Origin: JBEKYD01 sp052148435
GTDB lineage: Bacteria > Acidobacteriota > Terriglobia > Bryobacterales > Bryobacteraceae
Assembly: GCA_052148435.1 (NCBI GenBank)
Contig: JBKQIF010000098.1
Span: forward strand, 62,001-126,000
Direction of reading: 5' to 3'
DNA length: 64,000 nt
Below the pieces are notes generated by a model. It did not search any database and had not been told where the DNA came from. It saw only the letters and a program-made list of their open reading frames with translations. Positions 54,175 through 62,718 of this stretch are shown here, in pieces. The position numbers and the translations under genes are program-made. Each line of letters begins with the position of its first letter. Position 1 is the stretch's first letter.

Positions 54175-54517
54175 CTTCGATCAGCTCATGACGGCGGCGC
54201 AGGTCGGCCGTTTCCAGGCGCGCCACCCGGGAAGGCCGCAACACATCGAGCAGCGCGGAGGGATCGGGATCGTCCGCTGCAACGACGTAATCCACCGCGC
54301 GCAGCGCCGCGACCAATTCCGCGCGTGTACGCTCGGCCAGAAGTTCACTCTCCAGCGGTAGAACCACCACCACCAGCGGCCCGGCGCCGGTGAGCGCATC
54401 CAGTTCGGCGACGTGCGCGGGACCGAGAACGTCGAAATAACCGACGGCAACCGTGGGCGCGGTCAGGCCCAGCGCGGGGAGTGCCTCCGGCAAAACGATC
54501 TTGTTGCGACTGTCCAT
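54149..54517 (-). CDS. Degenerate RfaE2-like nucleotidyltransferase domain
   Basis: The 122-residue product resembles the adenylyltransferase half of HldE: VAVGYFDVLGPAHVAELDAL, LVVVVLPLESELLAERTRAELVAALRAVDYVVA and LLDVLRPSRVARLE (in parts). The catalytic HxGH is changed to GPAH, so the usual transfer reaction is unlikely to work. It sits upstream of two heptosyltransferase-like genes. It may be a pseudoenzyme or a diverged member. ATG 54517 is preferred. The matching kinase gene is at 6956-7951. Confidence 0.7.
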   Translation of the reverse strand: MDSRNKIVLPEALPALGLTAPTVAVGYFDVLGPAHVAELDALTGAGPLVVVVLPLESELLAERTRAELVAALRAVDYVVAADDPDPSALLDVLRPSRVARLETADLRRRHELIEDVRRRHHA

Positions 54518-54751
54518 GGAAAGGTGCCGGCTCAAGACCAATGTAGCGCAGGCATGGAGCGAGCCAGGCGGGTCGGGTTCCTTAATACGCGCTCGATGTG
54601 CGGCGCAGGATTGCGCTGACTGCTACTGCATTGGAGCTCGGCGGCATCTTTGACGGTGACGGTCATAGCCGAAGCAATTATGCGTTGCTTCCGCCAGAAG
54701 CATAGCAGACGGGCCGAACGCGTGCGCGGTCAGCCGCCGATGGGGCTGCCT

Positions 54752-55807
54752 CTAACCCGGCGCGCCGGCACAAAGCTTCCCCGCAGCTTCAATCACCCGT
54801 TCCGCCGAGACCCGTGTCATACACCGATGGTCGATGGGACACTCGCGCAGCAGACAGGGACTGCATTCGGCGTGTTCCCTGACGACCATGGCGAGCGAGC
54901 CGGTGGGGCCGGTGGTTACGTCGTCGGTGGCGCCGAAAACCGCTATCGTCGGTACGCCTAGCGCGGAGGCCACGTGCATCGCGCCCGAATCATTGCACAG
55001 AAACAGCCGGCAACAAGCGGCCAGGTCGATGAACTCGCGCAGCGAGGTTTCGCCGGCCAGGTTGCGCGCGCCGGGGATTTCCCGAGCCACGCTTTCCGCC
55101 AACTCCCGCTCCGCGGCGGCGCCGAACACCAGCACGGTGCCGTCCGCCGGCCGCAACGCGCGGCCGCATTCGGCAAAGCGCTCGCTCATCCACCGTTTGG
55201 CGTTACCGTAGGCAGCGCCCGGGCTGATGCCGATCACCGGCTCGGCAATGCCCAGCGCCGCCAGATGTTCGGCTCCCGAGCGGCGCGCGGTTTCCACGTT
55301 TTCCAGAGCAATCGCGTCGCAAGGCGGAAACCGGTCGATCACTCCCGCGCGGCGCAACAGCTCCAGATAATAAAAGCGTTCATGCCGCGGGATGTCGCCG
55401 GACTCAGGAACGGGGATGGCGCGCGTCAACAGCCAGCCGCGGCCGTCGCGGTTGTAGCCGATCCGTTCCGGAATGGCCGCCAGCCAGGCGACGAGCGCGG
55501 CGTCGAACGCGTTCTGCAGCAGAATGGCGCAATCGAACCTTTCTTCGCGAAGCTCGCGGGCGAAGGCGCGCCGGGCCGCGAAATTGCGTGGCGCGGGATA
55601 CGGGATGACCCGATCCACCGCGTCTTCGCGGGCGAACAGATCGGCCAGCCCGGGCCGCGCCACCAGCGCCAGTTGCGCGTGCGGCAGAGTATTACGAATG
55701 GCGCGAATGGCCGGCAACGACATCACCGCATCGCCCAGCCAGTTAGGGGAGCGGACGCACACGCGCGCTACCGAAGATGGGTTGAAGTCCACCGCAGCCT
55801 CCAGCAT
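54752..55807 (-). CDS. waaF: Family 9 glycosyltransferase (heptosyltransferase II-like)
   Basis: The 351-residue enzyme begins RVCVRSPNWLGDAVMSLPAIRAI, as in WaaF (given in parts: VRSPNWLGDAVMSLPAI). It carries ISPGAAYGNAKRWM, LFLCNDSGAMHVASALGVPTIAVFG (in parts) and the WaaF-type cysteine tail CSPCLLRECPIDHRCM. It adds the second heptose of the lipopolysaccharide core in characterised bacteria. ATG 55807 is chosen; the open frame extends to 55915 only through repeat DNA. It is upstream of the other envelope genes, separated by about 230 bases. Confidence 0.88.
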   Translation of the reverse strand: MLEAAVDFNPSSVARVCVRSPNWLGDAVMSLPAIRAIRNTLPHAQLALVARPGLADLFAREDAVDRVIPYPAPRNFAARRAFARELREERFDCAILLQNAFDAALVAWLAAIPERIGYNRDGRGWLLTRAIPVPESGDIPRHERFYYLELLRRAGVIDRFPPCDAIALENVETARRSGAEHLAALGIAEPVIGISPGAAYGNAKRWMSERFAECGRALRPADGTVLVFGAAAERELAESVAREIPGARNLAGETSLREFIDLAACCRLFLCNDSGAMHVASALGVPTIAVFGATDDVTTGPTGSLAMVVREHAECSPCLLRECPIDHRCMTRVSAERVIEAAGKLCAGAPG

Positions 55808-55810
55808 ATC

Positions 55811-55915
55811 GTGGGGCAGACCGGCGTTTCTTGTGGTCTGCCAACCGATCGCCGAATCCCGCGGCCTCCAGCTTGGCGAGCCTGACAGACCGCGAAGAAC
55901 GATGGCCTGTCCCAC
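55811..55915. repeat. Inverted pair of family B hairpin repeats
   Basis: Two copies in opposite orientation: 55811-55842 (inverted) and 55884-55915 (direct), 41 bases apart. Each is a hairpin with arms like GGCAGACC/GGTCTGCC. The pair lies between the divergent waaF-like and uvrB genes and reaches to four bases from the waaF start. Copies elsewhere are at 5640 and 49048. Confidence 0.85.
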
Positions 55916-55929
55916 GGTACCCTGGAAGC

Positions 55930-57909
55930 ATGAGCTTCCAGCTTGCCGTGACCTACCGCCCGCGCGGCGACCAGGAAAACGCCATTGCCGAACTCACGCG
56001 CGGGGTCCGCGACGGCGAGCCACACCAGGTGCTGCTGGGCGTTACCGGCTCCGGCAAAACCTTCACCATGGCCAAGGTGATCGAAGCCGTCAATAAGCCG
56101 GCCCTGATCCTGGCCCACAATAAGACTCTGGCCGCCCAGCTCTATCACGAGTTCAAAGTATTCTTTCCCCAAAACGCCGTCGAGTATTTTGTCAGCTACT
56201 ACGACTATTACCAGCCCGAAGCCTACATTCCATCGAGCGACGTCTATATCGAAAAAGAAGCCACCATCAACGATGAGCTCGACAAACTCCGCCTGGCGGC
56301 CACCAAATCCCTGTTCGAGCGCCGCGACTGCGTCATCGTCGCCTCGGTAAGCTGCATCTACGGCCTGGGCTCGCCGGAAGCCTACTACGGCATGTTGCTG
56401 ATGCTCGAAAAGGGGCAGAACATCACCCGCAACCAGATCGTTTCGAAGTTGGTCGACATCCTCTACGAGCGCAACGAAACCGATTTCAAGCGCGGCACCT
56501 TCCGCGTGCGCGGCGACGTGATCGAAATCTATCCCACTTACGACGACTACGCCTACCGCATCGAATTGTTCGGCGAGGAAGTGGAGAGCCTCTCGCAAAT
56601 CGATCCGCTGCTGGGCCAGGTGCGCCAGACTTACACCCGCCTGCCCATCTATCCCAAGACCCACTACGTGATGAGCGACCAAACCAGGGACAGCGCCCGC
56701 GAGAGCATCCGCCAGGAGCTGGAGTGGTGGCACAAAGAACTGGAAAAGCAGGGCAAGCTGGTGGAAGCGCAGCGCCTCTACCAGCGCACTATGTTCGACC
56801 TGGAAATGATCAAGGAGATCGGCTACTGCCACGGCATCGAAAACTACTCGCGCCATTTTTCGGGCCGCCTGCCTGGCGAAGCGCCGCCCACCCTGCTCGA
56901 CTACCTGCCGCACGATTCCATCATGTTCATCGACGAGAGCCACCAGACCATGCCCCAGATCCGCGGCATGTATCACGGCGACCGCTCGCGCAAGGAAGTG
57001 CTGGTGTCGCACGGCTTCCGCATGCCCAGCGCGCTCGACAACCGGCCGCTCACTTTCGAGGAGTTCGAGCACCGCGTCAATCAGGTGGTCTATGTGTCGG
57101 CCACGCCCGGGCCGTATGAGCTGACCAAGGTCAACGGCGTGGTGACGGAGCAGATCATCCGTCCCACCGGCCTGCTCGATCCGTGCATCGAAATCCGGCC
57201 GGTGAAGGGCCAGGTGGACGACCTTCTGGGCGAGATCCGCAAGTGCGTGGCCTTGAACCAGCGCGTGCTGGTGACCACGCTCACCAAGCGCATGTCCGAG
57301 GACCTGGCCGAGTATTACGCCGAAGTGGGCGTGCGCTGCAACTACCTGCATTCGGAAATCAGCACGCTCGATCGCATGCGCATTCTACGCGATCTGCGGC
57401 GCGGCGAATTCGACGTGCTGATCGGCATCAACCTCCTGCGCGAAGGCCTCGACCTGCCCGAGGTGGCGCTGGTAGCGATTCTCGATGCCGATAAGGAAGG
57501 CTTCCTGCGATCCGCCGGCTCGCTCATCCAGACCATGGGCCGCGCCGCCCGCCACGTGGAAGGCCGCGCCGTGCTCTACGCCGACGTGATGACCGACAGC
57601 ATGAAAAGAGCCATCGACGAAACCACCCGCCGCCGCCAGGTTCAGAGCGAATACAACCAGCTCAACCACATCGTGCCGCAATCCATCGTCAAGCCCATCG
57701 ATATGAGCCTGGTCGCCATAGCCGAAGCCGACTACGTCACCGTGCCGATCGAAAGCGATGAAGAGTTCGATAGCCTGGAGCCGGCCCAGCGGCAAAAGTT
57801 CATCGACGAGTTGGAAGAGAGAATGCGGGAGGCGGCCCGGAAGTTCGAGTTCGAGAAGGCGGCGCAGTTAAGGGATCGGGTGAAGGAACTGCGGATGAGT
57901 GTGGTGTGA
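55930..57909 (+). CDS. uvrB: Excinuclease ABC subunit B
   Basis: The 659-residue helicase-like DNA damage sensor has Walker A LLGVTGSGKTFTMAKV, the beta-hairpin YYDYYQPEAYIPSSDVYIEK (in parts), DESHQTMPQI, helicase motifs TLTKRMSEDLAEYY and GINLLREGLDLPEV, and the C-terminal UvrC-binding motif (ARKFEFEKAAQLRDRVKEL). It acts with UvrA and UvrC in nucleotide excision repair. ATG 55930 has GGAAG six bases upstream; an in-frame extension to 55831 runs into the repeat. Confidence 0.97.
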   Translation: MSFQLAVTYRPRGDQENAIAELTRGVRDGEPHQVLLGVTGSGKTFTMAKVIEAVNKPALILAHNKTLAAQLYHEFKVFFPQNAVEYFVSYYDYYQPEAYIPSSDVYIEKEATINDELDKLRLAATKSLFERRDCVIVASVSCIYGLGSPEAYYGMLLMLEKGQNITRNQIVSKLVDILYERNETDFKRGTFRVRGDVIEIYPTYDDYAYRIELFGEEVESLSQIDPLLGQVRQTYTRLPIYPKTHYVMSDQTRDSARESIRQELEWWHKELEKQGKLVEAQRLYQRTMFDLEMIKEIGYCHGIENYSRHFSGRLPGEAPPTLLDYLPHDSIMFIDESHQTMPQIRGMYHGDRSRKEVLVSHGFRMPSALDNRPLTFEEFEHRVNQVVYVSATPGPYELTKVNGVVTEQIIRPTGLLDPCIEIRPVKGQVDDLLGEIRKCVALNQRVLVTTLTKRMSEDLAEYYAEVGVRCNYLHSEISTLDRMRILRDLRRGEFDVLIGINLLREGLDLPEVALVAILDADKEGFLRSAGSLIQTMGRAARHVEGRAVLYADVMTDSMKRAIDETTRRRQVQSEYNQLNHIVPQSIVKPIDMSLVAIAEADYVTVPIESDEEFDSLEPAQRQKFIDELEERMREAARKFEFEKAAQLRDRVKELRMSVV

Positions 57910-58005
57910 GCCCGACAGCGCTGCTGCTCAACTGAGGTGTTGAGCGGTGGTTCTCCTGCCGCCACGCTGGCTGCTTTCCGAGAAGCCAGGATAGCGCCCC
58001 GTGGC

Positions 58006-58046
58006 GCAGGCATTCCTGCCTGCTGTGTCGAGAGTCGTCTCGATAC
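58006..58046. repeat. Paired hairpin repeat, family A
   Basis: The left hairpin has arms GCAGGCA and TGCCTGC around TTCC (58006-58023). The right hairpin has arms GTGTCGAGA and TCTCGATAC around GTCG (58025-58046), with one G-T pair. GTGGCGC precedes it. It lies between the convergent uvrB and thioredoxin-fold genes. Confidence 0.85.
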
Positions 58047-58102
58047 TTCTTCGAGGCCGCGGCACAGCGTAGGAGGCGCACGAAAAGGACCGGCGACATG
58101 AG

Positions 58103-58957
58103 TCACCGGCCGCGCTTCATCTCGTCCTCGACAATCGGCGCGATGGCGTTTACCTCGAACACACCATTGAATTTCTTGCCGTCGATGAAGAACGTGGGCG
58201 TTCCTTCCACGCCGGCGACTTCGCCTTCCTGCTCCTCGGCGTGCACGCGCGCGGCGTACTTATGGCTATCCAACTCGGCGTGAAAACGTCTCATGTCGAG
58301 GCCGGTTTCGGTTGCCCAGGCCAGAATTCGCGCGTAGTTGATCTGGCGGAAATTGGCGTACATTCTGTCGTGCAGAGGCCAGAATTTGCCCTGCGCGTGC
58401 GCGGCCAGCGACGCTTCAGCGGCCAGCGCGGCCTGCGAATGATCCTCCAGCGGGAACTGCTTGAAAACCAGCTTCACGTCTTTCGGGAATTTCTGCACCA
58501 ACTGCGCCGCCTCAAGCTCCGCTTTGGCGCAATAGGGGCACTGAAAATCGGAGAACTCCACGATGGTGACCTTGGCGTTGGCCGGTCCTTTATATGGCGC
58601 GCCGTCGATGGCGAGCTTCACTGCGGGTTCCAGAACCGGAGGCGGCTTCTTGGCGTATTTGTCGAGCTCGGTACGAATCGCCGCTTCCGATTTTCCGGAG
58701 GCGGCGGCGCGAACCGCGAAGGAGGCTAAACGGCGGCTGACGCCGCATGCCGGATCCTGCACCCGGCACTCAGCGACCCTCATCCGGCAACCGCAGGCGC
58801 ACGGCTCCGAGCGAAGTACCGCCAGCACCGCGTCGCGCTGAGACTTCGAGAGCCCCGAAAAATCGACTCCCGGCAGCGCGTCGATCTTCTTCCAGTCGGA
58901 CCCCTGAGCCAGGCACATCAGAGCCACGGCGAGAAACAAAATGCTTCGGCGAATCAT
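58103..58957 (-). CDS. DsbA-family thioredoxin-fold protein with cysteine-rich N-terminus
   Basis: The 284-residue exported protein has a signal peptide (1-18), a small N-terminal domain with five cysteines (EPCACGCRMRVAECRVQDPACG, here in parts: EPCACGC, AECRVQDPAC) and a DsbA-type domain (VTIVEFSDFQCPYCAKAELEAAQ, in parts; redox motif CPYC) with helical insertion and a cis-proline loop (GVEGTPTFFIDGK). The N-terminal cysteines resemble those of other Acidobacteria disulfide proteins and may bind metal or heme-handling partners. It is convergent with uvrB and divergent from homoserine dehydrogenase. Confidence 0.8.
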   Translation of the reverse strand: MIRRSILFLAVALMCLAQGSDWKKIDALPGVDFSGLSKSQRDAVLAVLRSEPCACGCRMRVAECRVQDPACGVSRRLASFAVRAAASGKSEAAIRTELDKYAKKPPPVLEPAVKLAIDGAPYKGPANAKVTIVEFSDFQCPYCAKAELEAAQLVQKFPKDVKLVFKQFPLEDHSQAALAAEASLAAHAQGKFWPLHDRMYANFRQINYARILAWATETGLDMRRFHAELDSHKYAARVHAEEQEGEVAGVEGTPTFFIDGKKFNGVFEVNAIAPIVEDEMKRGR

Positions 58958-59088
58958 GCAACTTTATTGTCTCTTACCTTGGCGGAGGAGTGCTCCCGGG
59001 GCGAAAAGACCGCTCCTTGCGGGCGCGGCTCGGTACGCGCGCCACGGCTCCGGAGCTTCCTGACGGCCCGCTGTTATCATCTAGAGAT

Positions 59089-60393
59089 ATGCAGGAAGTT
59101 CGAATCGGCATCGTGGGCCTGGGCAACGTCGGCTCGGGAACGCTGGCCATTCTTGCCGAAAACGGGGACCAGATCGCGGATAAGCTCGGCTTTCGGCTTC
59201 GTGTCACCGCCGTGTGCAGCCGCTCCGTCGATGCAAAAAAACTGCCCGCCGGCTGCGGCGCGGTGCTGAAAACCGCCGACTGGCGGGAAGTGGTGAGGCA
59301 TCCGGAGGTCGACATCGTCGCCGAGTTGGTGGGCGGCACCGGCGTGGCGGCCGAAATCATCGACGCCGCCATCGCCAACCGCAAGTCCGTGGTCACGGCC
59401 AACAAGGAATTGATGGCCTCCTGCGGGCCGGAAATCTGGGACCGCGCCATCAAGGCCGGCATCAACCTCGCCATGGAGGCCAGCGTCTGCGGCGGTATTC
59501 CGATTCACACCGTGCTGCGTGAAGGCATCTCCGGCGACCGCGTCACCACCTTCTACGGCATTCTCAACGGCACCTGCAACTACATCCTGACCGAAATGGA
59601 AAAGCGCGACGCGCCGCTCGATGAAGTGCTGCGCGAAGCGCAAGCCAAGGGCTACGCCGAAGCCGATCCCAGCGCCGACATCGACGGCTACGACGCCCGT
59701 TCCAAACTGGTCCTGCTTTCGGCCCTGGCGTTCGGCGAAAAGATCACGCCCTCGGACGTGTTCATGGAAGGCATCCGGCGGATTTCGCCCATCGATTTCC
59801 GCTACGCCCGCCAGTTGGGCCACACCATCCGCCTCATCTGCGGCGCGCGCCAAACGCCGGAGGGGCTGTTCCTTTTCGTCCGCCCCGCGCTCATCCCCAG
59901 CGACACCATTCTGGCCAGCGTTCAGGGCGCCTACAACGCGGTTTGGGTGCGGGGTAAGTACGGCGCCGACACCTTCTACTACGGCCGCGGCGCCGGCTCG
60001 TTGCCCACCGGCGTGGCCGTGGTGAGCGACCTGATGCGGGTGGCGCGCGAGATCCGCAACGGGAGCCCCGAACGCGTGTCTCCATTCGCCCACCAGCAAT
60101 TGGCCGAGAACAAGCCGGTGTCCATTACCTTGCAGAAGCGCGCCTACTACCTTCGCTTCCGCGTCGAGGACCGGCCCGGAATCATCGCCCGGCTGGCCGG
60201 CATCCTCAGCAGCAAAAATATCAGCCTGGAAGCGGTGCTGCAGGAACCTTGCGACACCAAGCACGATCTGCCCTTCGTCATCACCGTGGAGCCGACCTCG
60301 GAACAATCCGTCCGCGAGGCGGTCGAGGAGATGGCGCGGCTCGACTTTCTCAAGGAGGCGCCACTGGCGCTGCCCATGGAGACGGCACTATGA
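59089..60393 (+). CDS. hom: Homoserine dehydrogenase
   Basis: A 434-residue enzyme reducing aspartate semialdehyde to homoserine in the threonine and methionine pathway. The NAD(P) motif GIVGLGNVGSGT (about 7-18), VTANKELMA, GGIPIHTVLREG, ILNGTCNYILTEM and AKGYAEADPSADIDGYDA (in parts) are present, with a C-terminal ACT domain (about 355-434) that usually allows threonine feedback. ATG 59089 is chosen; upstream in-frame sequence belongs to the opposite gene. TATCAT ends eight bases before it. It overlaps the methyltransferase-like gene by four bases. Confidence 0.95.
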   Translation: MQEVRIGIVGLGNVGSGTLAILAENGDQIADKLGFRLRVTAVCSRSVDAKKLPAGCGAVLKTADWREVVRHPEVDIVAELVGGTGVAAEIIDAAIANRKSVVTANKELMASCGPEIWDRAIKAGINLAMEASVCGGIPIHTVLREGISGDRVTTFYGILNGTCNYILTEMEKRDAPLDEVLREAQAKGYAEADPSADIDGYDARSKLVLLSALAFGEKITPSDVFMEGIRRISPIDFRYARQLGHTIRLICGARQTPEGLFLFVRPALIPSDTILASVQGAYNAVWVRGKYGADTFYYGRGAGSLPTGVAVVSDLMRVAREIRNGSPERVSPFAHQQLAENKPVSITLQKRAYYLRFRVEDRPGIIARLAGILSSKNISLEAVLQEPCDTKHDLPFVITVEPTSEQSVREAVEEMARLDFLKEAPLALPMETAL

Positions 60394-61061
60394 AAATGCG
60401 CGCTTTTCCCGCCGCCCTTTTGTCGATCGGTTTGCTGCAGGCCCAGGTCGCTCAGCAGGCCAATTCCAACTATCAGACTGAACAGGGCCGCAAGAATATG
60501 GCCGCCGGCCTGGGCGATCCTCAACGCGACGAGACGCAGAGGCCCGGCGTCCTGGTCCGCGATATGGGCCTCCAGCCGGGCATGACCGTGGCGGATGTCG
60601 GAACCGGCGTCGGCTACATGCTGCCGTTCTTGAGCAAGCGCGTCGGGCCAGACGGAAAAGTCGTCGCCGAGGATATCTTCGACGACTTCCTGGCCGCGGC
60701 TAAACAAAAGGCCTCCGCCGCCAACCTCGCAAACGTGAGCTTTATCAAGGGCACGGAAACCGATCCCAACCTGCCCGAAGGCCAGGTGGATATGGTGCTG
60801 GCGCTCGACGTCTATCACCATTTCAATTACCCGGAGAAGATGCTGGCAGCCATTCACAAATCGCTGCGCGACAGCGGCAAGCTGGTGGTGGTGGAGTATT
60901 ACAAAAGGCCGACAGCCATGGAGGGAGGCCGGGCCATGACCCACATACGTCTCGACATGCCTGACGCCATTAAGGAGATCGAGGCCAATCACTTTCACCT
61001 CGTCGAGGAGAAAGAGTTGAGCCGCGACGTGCAGTACATGCTGATTTTGGAGAAAAACTGA
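60390..61061 (+). CDS. Class I SAM methyltransferase-like protein with signal peptide
   Basis: The 223-residue product starts with a cleavable-looking signal peptide (AFPAALLSIGLLQAQ) before a Rossmann methyltransferase fold: MTVADVGTGVGYMLPFLSK (in part; SAM-binding motif I), VVAEDIF, VDMVLALDVYHHF (motif IV/post-I region) and a C-terminal beta strand set. Such an N-terminus is unusual for a SAM enzyme, because SAM is cytoplasmic. Its ATG overlaps the hom stop by four bases, and it is followed by a DsbA-like gene two bases away. Confidence 0.75.
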   Translation: MKMRAFPAALLSIGLLQAQVAQQANSNYQTEQGRKNMAAGLGDPQRDETQRPGVLVRDMGLQPGMTVADVGTGVGYMLPFLSKRVGPDGKVVAEDIFDDFLAAAKQKASAANLANVSFIKGTETDPNLPEGQVDMVLALDVYHHFNYPEKMLAAIHKSLRDSGKLVVVEYYKRPTAMEGGRAMTHIRLDMPDAIKEIEANHFHLVEEKELSRDVQYMLILEKN

Positions 61062-61063
61062 AT

Positions 61064-61804
61064 ATGCGCAGAATGGTTTATGGTGCCCTGGCGCTGGCTC
61101 TGCCGTTGGCCCTGGCGGGCCAAGTTCAGCCTGTCCCGGAGCCCGGCATCACCCGCCAGCAGGCGGATGAGATTCTCACCGAGCTGCGGCAGATCCGCCA
61201 GTTGCTGGAGCGGCAGGCTCAGGCCCAGGCCAAGGCGCCGGCCGAGGCGGCCCACGCCAAAATCAATCTGGAAGGCGCCGAAATGCTCGGCTCCAAAACC
61301 GCCCCGCTGACCATCGTCGAGTTCACCGATTACCAGTGCCCGTTCTGCCAGCGCTTCCACGTCAGTGTATTCGGCGATCTCAAAAAGGAATACATCGATA
61401 CCGGCAAGGTGCGCTTCTATAGCCGCGACCTGCCGCTCGATTCCATCCATCCCAACGCCCGCCGCGCGGCCGAGGCGGCCCGTTGCGCCGCCGACCAGCA
61501 CCAGTTCTGGACCTTCCGCGACGCCATGGGCGCGCATCCCGATAAGCTCGACCTCGAGAGCCTGCTGGCCGACGCCAAGGGTCTGAAAATGGATGTGCCG
61601 CAGTTCCGCACCTGCGTGGAAAGCCACAAGTATAAGGAAGCCATCGACGGCGACCTGCTCGAGGCCATGCGCATCGGAGCCGACGGCACGCCCGCCTTCG
61701 TGATCGGCAAGAGCACGCCCGAAGGCGTGGACGGCGAGTTGATGGTGGGCGCGCAGCCGCTCATCGAATTCGAACGGCGATTGAAGGCGTTGGAGACGAA
61801 GTAG
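61064..61804 (+). CDS. DsbA-family thioredoxin-fold protein
   Basis: A 246-residue exported oxidoreductase-like protein with signal peptide (1-19), a helical N-terminal segment (QQADEILTELRQIRQLLERQ) and a DsbA domain with redox motif CPFC (IVEFTDYQCPFCQRFHV, in parts), YSRDLPLDSIHP and cis-proline loop GADGTPAFVIGK. Two further cysteines (in ARCAADQ and RTCVESH) are in the helical insertion. It is the last gene of the hom unit, two bases after the methyltransferase-like gene. Confidence 0.85.
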   Translation: MRRMVYGALALALPLALAGQVQPVPEPGITRQQADEILTELRQIRQLLERQAQAQAKAPAEAAHAKINLEGAEMLGSKTAPLTIVEFTDYQCPFCQRFHVSVFGDLKKEYIDTGKVRFYSRDLPLDSIHPNARRAAEAARCAADQHQFWTFRDAMGAHPDKLDLESLLADAKGLKMDVPQFRTCVESHKYKEAIDGDLLEAMRIGADGTPAFVIGKSTPEGVDGELMVGAQPLIEFERRLKALETK

Positions 61805-61811
61805 CGGCCTC

Positions 61812-61886
61812 CACAGACTGATGAAGTCTGTGCCGCCTTCGATCGGTAACCCGCCGGCAGAATGGTGGCACAGGCTTTAGCCTGTG
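61812..61886. repeat. Two hairpin units, family A-like
   Basis: The first hairpin has arms CACAGACT and AGTCTGTG around GATGA (61812-61832). The second has arms CACAGGCT and AGCCTGTG around TT (61869-61886). Their inner flanks, GTGCCGCC and GGTGGCAC, also pair. They lie between the convergent DsbA-like gene and the hypothetical at 61900, and may serve as a bidirectional terminator. Confidence 0.75.
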
Positions 61887-61899
61887 AGAATGTTGAAAC

Positions 61900-62409
61900 T
61901 TATCGCGCCGCCAGATCTTCGGCGAAGATGCGGCGTGCGCTGGTGTAATCCTCCGGCAGCATAGGGCCCAGTTTGGCCGATTGCGCGGCTTCGCCGAACT
62001 CCTCGGCAAAAATGCCTTCCATCGTGCGGAACGCCAGCAGGCACGCTTCCACCACTTCGCTGCCGTAGCTTTCGGCGCCGTCTATCAGACGGTTGGCGCG
62101 CTCCAGGACGTTGCTGGCCGAGGCCACGCGCGCCTTGGCCTGGCTGACGATCTCCGGCCGGCGCATCAGCGAAAGGTGCCCGCCGAAAGTCTCCACCAGC
62201 CGAAGCCAGCGGTCGAGCACGATCTGCGCCCCGTAGCGGTGCGCGTCGAGCGCCATTTCGAAGGCGAAGGCAGCCCCTTTGGAGCGGCCCTCCAGGCGGC
62301 GCAGCGCCGCCGCGGCTGCATTCAATTCGCCTTCGAGCGAATCCGTAAACGCGGCTACGCAACCGAAGAACTGCGACTCGCCGATGCTGGGATAGTGGAT
62401 GATGCGCAC
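61900..62409 (-). CDS. Conserved hypothetical protein, helical
   Basis: The 169-residue protein begins with GTG (RIIHYPSIGESQFFGCVAAF) and is predicted to be helical with no membrane segment: LEGELNAAAAALRRLEGRS, DAHRYGAQIVLDRWLRLVE (in parts) and IFAEEFGEAAQSAKLGPML. I recognise no family. Its start lies about five bases after the stop of the 62415 gene, so they are translated together. Confidence 0.65.
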   Translation of the reverse strand: MRIIHYPSIGESQFFGCVAAFTDSLEGELNAAAAALRRLEGRSKGAAFAFEMALDAHRYGAQIVLDRWLRLVETFGGHLSLMRRPEIVSQAKARVASASNVLERANRLIDGAESYGSEVVEACLLAFRTMEGIFAEEFGEAAQSAKLGPMLPEDYTSARRIFAEDLAAR

Positions 62410-62414
62410 GGTTC

Positions 62415-62693
62415 TCAGGCGACGTGGTCGCCCAGCGCCCGTTCGATTTCCTGAGGGTCGATGCGCTCCCCGCTATTCAAGCGATCCACGATTCCACCGA
62501 TGATTTCCTTGGCTTCTTCCTTGCGGTAATTGCGAATAAAACCGTCGTAAACGTGCTCGCCCGCCAGGGCGTGGTTGATTTCCGATTCCTTGTTGTGATC
62601 TTCGAGTTCGGTGAAGTAGACCACCCGGTATCGACCCGTATATTCGGTCTCCCGGTAGATCTCGAACATCACCTTGTCGGCTTCAAACAGCAT
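62415..62693 (-). CDS. Small conserved hypothetical protein
   Basis: A 92-residue protein rich in charged residues (LFEADKVMFEIYRETEYTG; VVYFTELEDHN; YRKEEAKEIIGGIVDRLNSG), with no signal or membrane helix. It sits between the DUF350 gene and the helical hypothetical, with gaps of about 25 and 5 bases. I do not recognise a family. ATG 62693 is chosen, since the frame upstream overlaps the DUF350 gene in a different frame. Confidence 0.65.
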   Translation of the reverse strand: MLFEADKVMFEIYRETEYTGRYRVVYFTELEDHNKESEINHALAGEHVYDGFIRNYRKEEAKEIIGGIVDRLNSGERIDPQEIERALGDHVA

Positions 62694-62718
62694 AGAATCG
62701 AGGGTAGCACAGGCGGCT

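Noticed and set aside
55768..57351. A 527-codon minus-strand frame opposite uvrB
   Set aside because: It is antisense to uvrB and enters the repeat at 55811-55915. No motif is seen.
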